DNA of 64,000 nucleotides from Eulemur rufifrons (taxonomy: Eukaryota > Chordata > Mammalia > Primates > Lemuridae), in contig NC_090986.1 in the NCBI RefSeq assembly GCF_041146395.1, positions 49,078,001 through 49,142,000 of the forward strand, read 5' to 3'. Positions 57,455 to 64,000 of the stretch are shown in pieces. The notes under the pieces were generated by a model that saw nothing but the letters and a program-made list of their open reading frames with translations, had not been told where the DNA came from and ran no database searches. Each line of letters opens with the position of its first letter. Within the stretch, counting starts at the first letter, position 1. Both the position numbers and the translations under genes were made by a program.

Positions 57455-57962
57455 ATTTGTCCTAAATTTTTCCTTAAGTAATAGTCTTAGCTAACAAGTT
57501 TTAAAATATATTTAATTAATTTAAGTTTTTAAATATTTTCCAATTTCCAGTAGCATTCTGACTTCGATTCATGAGTATTTGGACTTTTTTTCTTAATTTT
57601 GGAACATATATTTTCGGTCACCATTTTATTTTTGCTAGTGTGTTTATATTCTCTGTAATGCAGATGGCAATGTCCTTCTGTACCCTTGAAATTTGCTGAG
57701 GCATGTTTATAGCAAGTGAATATTCTATATACATTTGAAAAGCATATATATATGGTATTAAATTCAGTGTGCTATAGGATTTTGAAATCAACCTTTTCAA
57801 CTTGGTGGATGCCACCAAGGCTTATGGCTTATACCTTTCAGAGTATGGATTGAGCAGCATCTAGGTCTGCTTGACTAATAGCTGGGGCGACTTGTAACCA
57901 GCTCCTGGAACCCCTATATGTTTTTTTTATAATCCTCTACCTTAATTAACTACTAGACCCTT

Positions 57963-58068
57963 TGAGCTGTTTCCCAGAACTGATGGACTCAAACTGTTGG
58001 CCCCAAGTGATCCTCCAGTCTTGGCCTCCCAAAGTGCTGGGATTATAGGCGTGAGCCACACCTAGCAT
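57963..58068 (-). mobile_element. Alu left-end fragment or left monomer, antisense
   Basis: The sequence 'ctcaaactgttggccccaag', 'tgatcctccagtcttggcc', 'tcccaaagtgctgggattat' and 'aggcgtgagccacacctag' is the 5' half of an Alu left arm. There is no right arm or tail, so it is either a fragment or an old left monomer. Confidence 0.88.
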
Positions 58069-59687
58069 GAAATGATAGATTTTCAACAAGATAAAAGATT
58101 TGAGATTCTGAAGGGCATTAATGACATCCACCTATTACATTCATGTATTCTATATTTTAGGTAGTATTTTAATGAATTATAATACTATGTTATTTGATGA
58201 ATAAATCTCATGATTATTTATTAGAGATAAAAAACAGTATCATTATGAGGGTTATAGATATTTGTATCCTTTTATGTTGTGAGTTTGGCAATAATATTCT
58301 GACTCTGTTATTTTTCTTTCTCAGACCATACAATCAACATGAATAAAATCACTGTGACTAAGTGTAATACTCTGATTAGTCATCTTGCGACTAATAAAAA
58401 TACCTGTTTTGGGGAAGTAGAGATCTGGAAATTCAAGAAGAAGTACCATTAAGTTGGAAACTTAAAAGTGATGTTTCTACCAGAAGAGTTGGTATGAAAT
58501 ACCAGCAAAAACAGTGGAATGCAATATATTAATAAAGGTAGCTAAGACTAGATGTTACTAGTGGAATTGGGAAGCATTTAAAAGTTTAGTTGGAAGGAGT
58601 ACTAAACATAATATTGGAAAAGGAATAAGATTATTCTCTAGGAAAAAAAACAGAAAATTTTATAAAAATCTATTTATTAAAAGACAAATCACCTATATAC
58701 CAATTCAATAAATGCACTTATTTTTTAACTATTTAATTTTAGTTTATAATGTTGATTGTATCTTCATAATATAATTTTCAGAAAAGTTAATTTTGTCTTT
58801 TCTAAACAGTAGGAAAATTAGACCACTGGTATATTTAAGAGCAGAGAAATGGAAAGCTGAAAGGATGAGAGAGGGAAGTGGAAGATCATAAAGAGCCCTT
58901 AGCTCTTCCATCTTTTTTCTAGTCATTGCACCATTTTAACTTTACATCTATAGCAGCTGGGCATGCCAGAAAAGTTGAAGATGTTCTCAATATGCTGTTA
59001 CAAAGTCCAAATGCAATCCAGTTGTAGATATGAGCATCCTGGATAAACTGCTATTGAAAAGGCTATTGATCAGTAGTTAATAATTAATAGCTTAGCCATG
59101 GAATGATGGGGCACCATGATATTAGTTACCCAATATCTTCTATTTTACTAATCTGAGACTCTCAACACATAGCTTCCATTTTTTAGTCAAAGATATTCCA
59201 AGGTTCTATTTTTCAAGTCTATATTTCAACCATAAAAAAGAGTAGAAGGAACATTAGATGTCATGCTTCTGTCCTTTAATGGTGTGGCAAAGAATTTGAA
59301 CTCCTCACTTCTTGTTTAATCCCATTAGCCTGGATTTAGTCACATGGACAAATACTGCTAAAATAGAAGCTAAGAAGTGTAGTCTTTTGTTGTGTGGCCA
59401 TGCATACCGATACAATTTACCATTTTTGTTAGTAAAACATAATGAAGATATTGTGGGAAAACCAGTTCTTGATTCACCAAATAAAACTAAGTTTGTAGAT
59501 TGATCATTAGGTGAATTGATCTGCTACTGAGGAGCTGTTTGGACATTTAGAAATTATATTCACGTGTCTATCTAGTATGTGAAAAGCATACAATGCCTTT
59601 GAATGAAAGAATAAATGGCTAAGCCATCAAGGACTGGGTTGGAAATGACAATAACAGATCACACCTGAACTCACAGACTCACAGAAT
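58069..59687. other. No recognised gene
   Basis: About 1.6 kb. The piece at 59330-59400 seems familiar from an old interspersed repeat ('gaagctaagaagtgtagtc'), but I cannot name it. No coding signature. Confidence 0.4.
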
Positions 59688-59689
59688 CG

Positions 59690-59760
59690 ATTCAGTCAAT
59701 ATTTATTGAGGAACTTCAGACCAAGATTTATTTTAGGCTCTGTGTTAACAAAAATAAAAA
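59690..59760 (-). repeat. L2-like 3' end, antisense, short
   Basis: The piece 'attcagtcaatatttattga' then 'aggctctgtgttaacaaaaa' follows antisense L2 3' sequence, but it is short. Confidence 0.38.
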
Positions 59761-62700
59761 AGGACAAGAAACCTACTAATATGTGCCAAAAAATTATGAG
59801 GAGGAAATGTCAAACTAATCATATAAAAAGATATAGAACTATTAAATATTTTTATCTTCTCCCATGTCATTATCACAATACCTCTGTTAAGTTTGAATTC
59901 TACTGGCTTACCACCAAAAAGAATCACAGGTGAGTGTATTGTGATGCATGTACCTCCTCTCAGCCTTGTGTAGATCCATACATATGTTATTAAGCAATTC
60001 ATCAGTCTGATATACAGGCAGAATGTCAATGTATTTCTTTGCAATAAACATTCTTGCTGCACAGACCATAAGACTCAATAGTGACATAATGAATATCTTT
60101 TTTCTCTAGAAAATCTTTACAAGAAGGCAAATTATAATAAAAAGTTTGCTTGATGTACTTGAGATCTCAAAACTACTTGAGACAAATTGAATATTTATCA
60201 TTTATAATAGCCAAATGCACCCATTTCACCATAGAAGTCTTTTCTTTCTCATCAATGGACTCTAATGTTTGTAATGTATTGGCAAAAGTTTCTCCCACAT
60301 GGTTTTGGAGATGATTTCAGACCCCCTTTATCTCCTATATGATTATTTTTTAAATCAGACCAAAACTGACCAGCACTGTGCCATCCTAAACCCAGCCCTG
60401 AGTTTCTGATTGATATATATTTTTCTTAGATCTTTTAATGTATTTTTTCTATCAGGTAATATGGAGCTATCATATTTCTTTAATGTAATTTTAATATATA
60501 TATATACTTTTACTGTGATAGCTTTATAATTAAAATTTATTAAAATATATAAGGGGTATTTAGTATATTTTCATATATCTAAAGTACAAGGAAAAGTGGG
60601 CTAAGTGGTGTCTTTAATGTATAATAAAATACTATGGAAACACAGGGGAAGGAGAAAATCTATTTGATTAAGGGCATCAAGAAAATTTTTCTCAATATAA
60701 ACAATAATATTTGACTAGGTTTGAAAGATGGATAAAATTTCAAAAGTGAATAAACAAGAAAAGCAATTTAGGCAAAGGAATGTGTGCAAGTAAAAAGACA
60801 TAAAAATCACATGGCATGGTTATAAAGTGGTCAGTAATCTGGTGTACCTAGCGTACATTAGTGTTTTAATATGAAATGATATTAGAAGAAAATTTTTATT
60901 ATTATGTGAGATACCTTAGTAAAAATAGTAATTTCAAGTACTATTATAATTTTATTAATGATTCAGGACATGAATTCACATTAATAGATCAAGGAGGAAA
61001 GAACATAGAAAGAATGAATTAAATGGTCTCAATGTCAAACAAAAAAAAGTAGAAAATTAATAAAAAACATATCCATTGGAGTTGCTTATCTAAAGACACT
61101 ACTCTATAGAGCATCTTGAGTTTTACCTTTTTTCTTTCCTTTCTTCTTCATCATTAAGCTTCCTGAAAATAGCAGCATGTTTCCAGATACGATTTCCTGG
61201 ATCCGTGGTTTATAATCATGTTTCTTTCAGTATAAAATATTTTGGAGCTAAAATTTAATCATACTGAAGAGCAGCCTTTGTCTCTCCAACCCATCTTGTT
61301 AGTGATATTATATGAACTTTTAAAAATATAATTTATAAACCGTCATATACATAAACCAAATGTTTAAGAATTCTTGAAAGTATGCAAAAAAAAAAAAAAA
61401 AAAGTCTCCCAAACGAAGACTGTGTTTTTCTGAATATGAACTCCTAAACCTGATACTAACCACTCAGCAAATGGAACTTCTCTGGAGCATTTTATCAAAG
61501 CAACAACAGAAGTTGCTTTTGTTGGGAGACTCTTTTGTTATTGGCCCAATCTTTATGCAAAAGATATAAACTATGTATGTATATAAGAGTAAGAGATAAA
61601 AAAACACAGATTAAAAACATTTTGATTACAAAATTATTCAGAATTGAAAATTATAATGTATCCAATGTTAATTTGTCTTAACATTTGTCTCCCTAAGAAG
61701 CTATATTGCAAAAGCAATCAGTTGCTTAAAATTGGTTATCAAACATGGTAGCTCAGAAATATATGCTGGAAGTGTGTTTAAAAATATTGATATTGTACAG
61801 GGCCTCAAAAATCTTTACCATTAAAGAAATGTCCCTGTAGTATTTCTCCCTTGCCATACTCCATGAGAAATGTTGTAAGTACACATGATATCCAGCTGAA
61901 GTGGCATAGTGCCATAGCTGAGCAGGGACTGACAACAGCTAGTTATATCACCTTCTACCAGTGCCAGGCAGACACTGAGGTAAAGGGCCCAGTCAGTAAA
62001 ATTTATGAACAGCTCCATTTTGATTTGTCTGGCCAATTGTAAGGTGATCTACTTTCAGGTGTTTCAACAAAGTTTGCCTGTCAGGAAATTAATTCTGGAA
62101 GATCTTTATCTATAAGAAGGCATGAATCATTTGTAGTTCTGAAGAATTGAATATAGCATTGTCTCTAAGCTGATATGCAGCAGATTCAGGAATGCACCCT
62201 AAAGTTTACAGCTTCCCTAGAAAAGTTATTTGAACAAAATACAAACAAAGGAAATCTTACTTCAAGTATCAGTGGGGGAAAGATAATTCTACTGGCACAC
62301 AGATACTGGTTAACCAAGTTTCAGGTCCATTTAAATCCACTTGAATATTGAAGATAGAGAAAACTGAAGTTATAACTAAGGAGAGGAGAAACTTCATAGA
62401 CTTTCCCCATCTTTATAGGGCCTGTGCCAATATCATCTTCCAGAATTCTGATGAAAGAACCAAGGGAACAGAAGACATAGAAAACAAAGAGTTAATATGT
62501 AAATAAGCAATAGCAATGACAAAAAACATAGTATACTTTTCAATAAAATTAAATTTGTCCCTGTTCTCCCAAACAAAATCATCTGAGGTGATTTTGTTTT
62601 TTTAATTTCATGTACATATGCAAAAATTTGCATTAAATATGAATAGAAAATTAAAGGAGTTAAACATGGGCATTAGTTATAGATGAGTCTGAAAAATAAA

Positions 62701-63117
62701 TAAGAAAACATCATGGATTCCCTTTGGAGGTGTGAGAGAGCTTTTCATACTAGTTTTTGATTGTAAATCTGTACCAATTCAAAACAATCGTATCCGCTAA
62801 TGATTGTCTGATAATTTCTTCTTTCAATTGTAATGATCAAAATTTTGCTATTATTAGTTCTTTGGAGACTGAACAACAGCTTTAAACACTTATACTTTCT
62901 CTGTACTCTTCTAAGTCTTTTCCATTTTTAGCAGGTTTACTGGTAGCTCTATAGGGAGCATGTCTACACAACACCCTTGTATGCTCTGGAATCAATACCT
63001 TTGGTCATACCAGCAATGCAGGAACTGAAAACTAAAGGAGGAAATTGTATCTTTATGTGTAGGTTTATGACAGAAGTGATGGTACTGAACAATTAGGAAT
63101 GCTTTAATTAATAATGA
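59761..63117. other. Long unassigned stretch, no gene seen
   Basis: About 3.4 kb of AT-rich DNA. A run of about 18 A at 61386-61403 is followed by a small inverted-repeat pair (61403-61414 and 61521-61531). The frames at 59745-60062 and 61821-62036 have no signature. Confidence 0.4.
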
Positions 63118-63210
63118 TAGCAAGCAAACATACTGAGTATTCATTATATTCTAGACACAATTCTAAGTACATTGCATTTCTTTTGGGGAAGGTGGCCCAG
63201 AGAAGTATTT
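63118..63210 (-). repeat. MIR/L2-type fragment, antisense, weak
   Basis: The order 'actgagtattcattatattc', 'tagacacaattctaagtac' and 'ggtggcccagagaag' loosely follows antisense MIR ('ttgagcacttactatgtgccaggc...ttctaagcgctttac...gaggcacagagagg'). Confidence 0.3.
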
Positions 63211-64000
63211 TGCTACTTTTTAAAAAAGAAATATACATGGTGCACGTGTACATTTCATACATGTTTTTTCATCATGTAAGTATAATAATATAACCATATA
63301 GCTATATTTCTTTATCACTTGGAAATTGCAGAAAAAAAATTACCATAAACTTACCACTTAAGATATTTACTGTAAGAATTTTGGTGAATATTTTTCTAGT
63401 ATTATTACTGTATTATTTTTATATAATCTTGATACAATTTTACCTTGGACATAAGTATTTTTAAGTTTTTCACAAGCATTTTCAATTTTAAAAATCATTT
63501 TAATTGTCATAATAAGACACCAAATTCCTTTCTAAATTTTTACTATTAAAAATTTAAAATGACTATGTTGTGTATATGTCTTTTCCCAATATTTGCTTAT
63601 TTTCATTGGAAAGATTTCTGGAAGTGAAATTAAGTAAGTAAACATATATGAACGTTTTAATGATTTTTTTTAAATCCATAGGGCCTCAAAAGATTTATTC
63701 AAATTAACACTATCACTACCTGTATACAACAGTGCTATTTATAGTATACCAATATTTGATAATATGGAAACTTAAAATCATTATAACAGGTGAAAAATTA
63801 TAGCTGATATTTGTTTGTATTTCTTTGAATGCTGGTGAGAATGAAGATAATCCCAGGTATTTATTTACTGTTTTTTTTTAATTGCCTAATGATAGCATAT
63901 GCTTACTTGTGGTATAATCATATTTTTCTTATCAATATACCTGATTCCTTTACATATTTGTACAGTACTGCATATTATTAATACTCAAAAAAATCCAGTT
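63211..64000. other. No recognised feature
   Basis: AT-rich to the window edge. No gene or named repeat. Confidence 0.4.

Overview
The window reads as AT-rich, non-coding nuclear DNA from a primate, most probably a Malagasy lemur or other strepsirrhine. Five dimeric Alus, plus one Alu left-end fragment, place it in primates. The two least decayed Alus (12431-12780, 49294-49636) carry a lengthened A-rich linker and a right-arm variant that I associate with lemur Alus. The younger L1 3' ends finish in a shared motif (mention of 'TTTGTACCCCCATAATATTCTG'-like ends, see entries) that differs from the human L1PA tail. This is recognition from memory, not a database search.

I find no supportable protein-coding gene or functional RNA gene. 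Open frames are 60-155 codons long, and the longer ones either lie inside L1 debris or show no family signature. The window is best described as a gene desert or the inside of a very long intron, filled with layers of retrotransposons and long stretches of unassigned, presumably unique sequence.

Layout. 0-6 kb: an antisense L2 split by a young L1 3' end, an MIR and a second L1 3' end. 6-17 kb: MER20, MIR, L2, a lemur-type Alu with an 18-bp target-site duplication, a MaLR-type LTR, an ancient L1M 3' end, and a clear 5S rRNA pseudogene (15670-15789, minus strand). 17.6-19.6 kb: a unit bracketed by identical 15-bp repeats, which joins an L1 5'-UTR-like start to an L1 3' end across about 1.25 kb of non-L1 DNA. 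19.6-38 kb: mostly unassigned sequence, with a 195-bp L1 stub in perfect 15-bp duplications and an Alu near 24.5 kb. 38-50 kb: L2, MIR and three Alus. 50-58 kb: the densest repeat cluster, with an L2, two L1 fragments meeting tail to tail, an internally deleted L1 whose 5' part carries a 30-bp minisatellite, three LTR fragments, an L1M ORF2 remnant and an Alu left end. 58-64 kb: essentially unassigned AT-rich DNA.

The elements do not form a pathway; what ties them together is L1-driven insertion. The most notable structures are the 17.6-19.6 kb bracketed chimera, the internally deleted L1 with a decapeptide-length tandem repeat, an A-rich tract flanked by 16-bp direct repeats (46257-46311), the 5S pseudogene that has lost every CpG in its readable part, and several compact perfect hairpins. 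I found no convincing new gene system.
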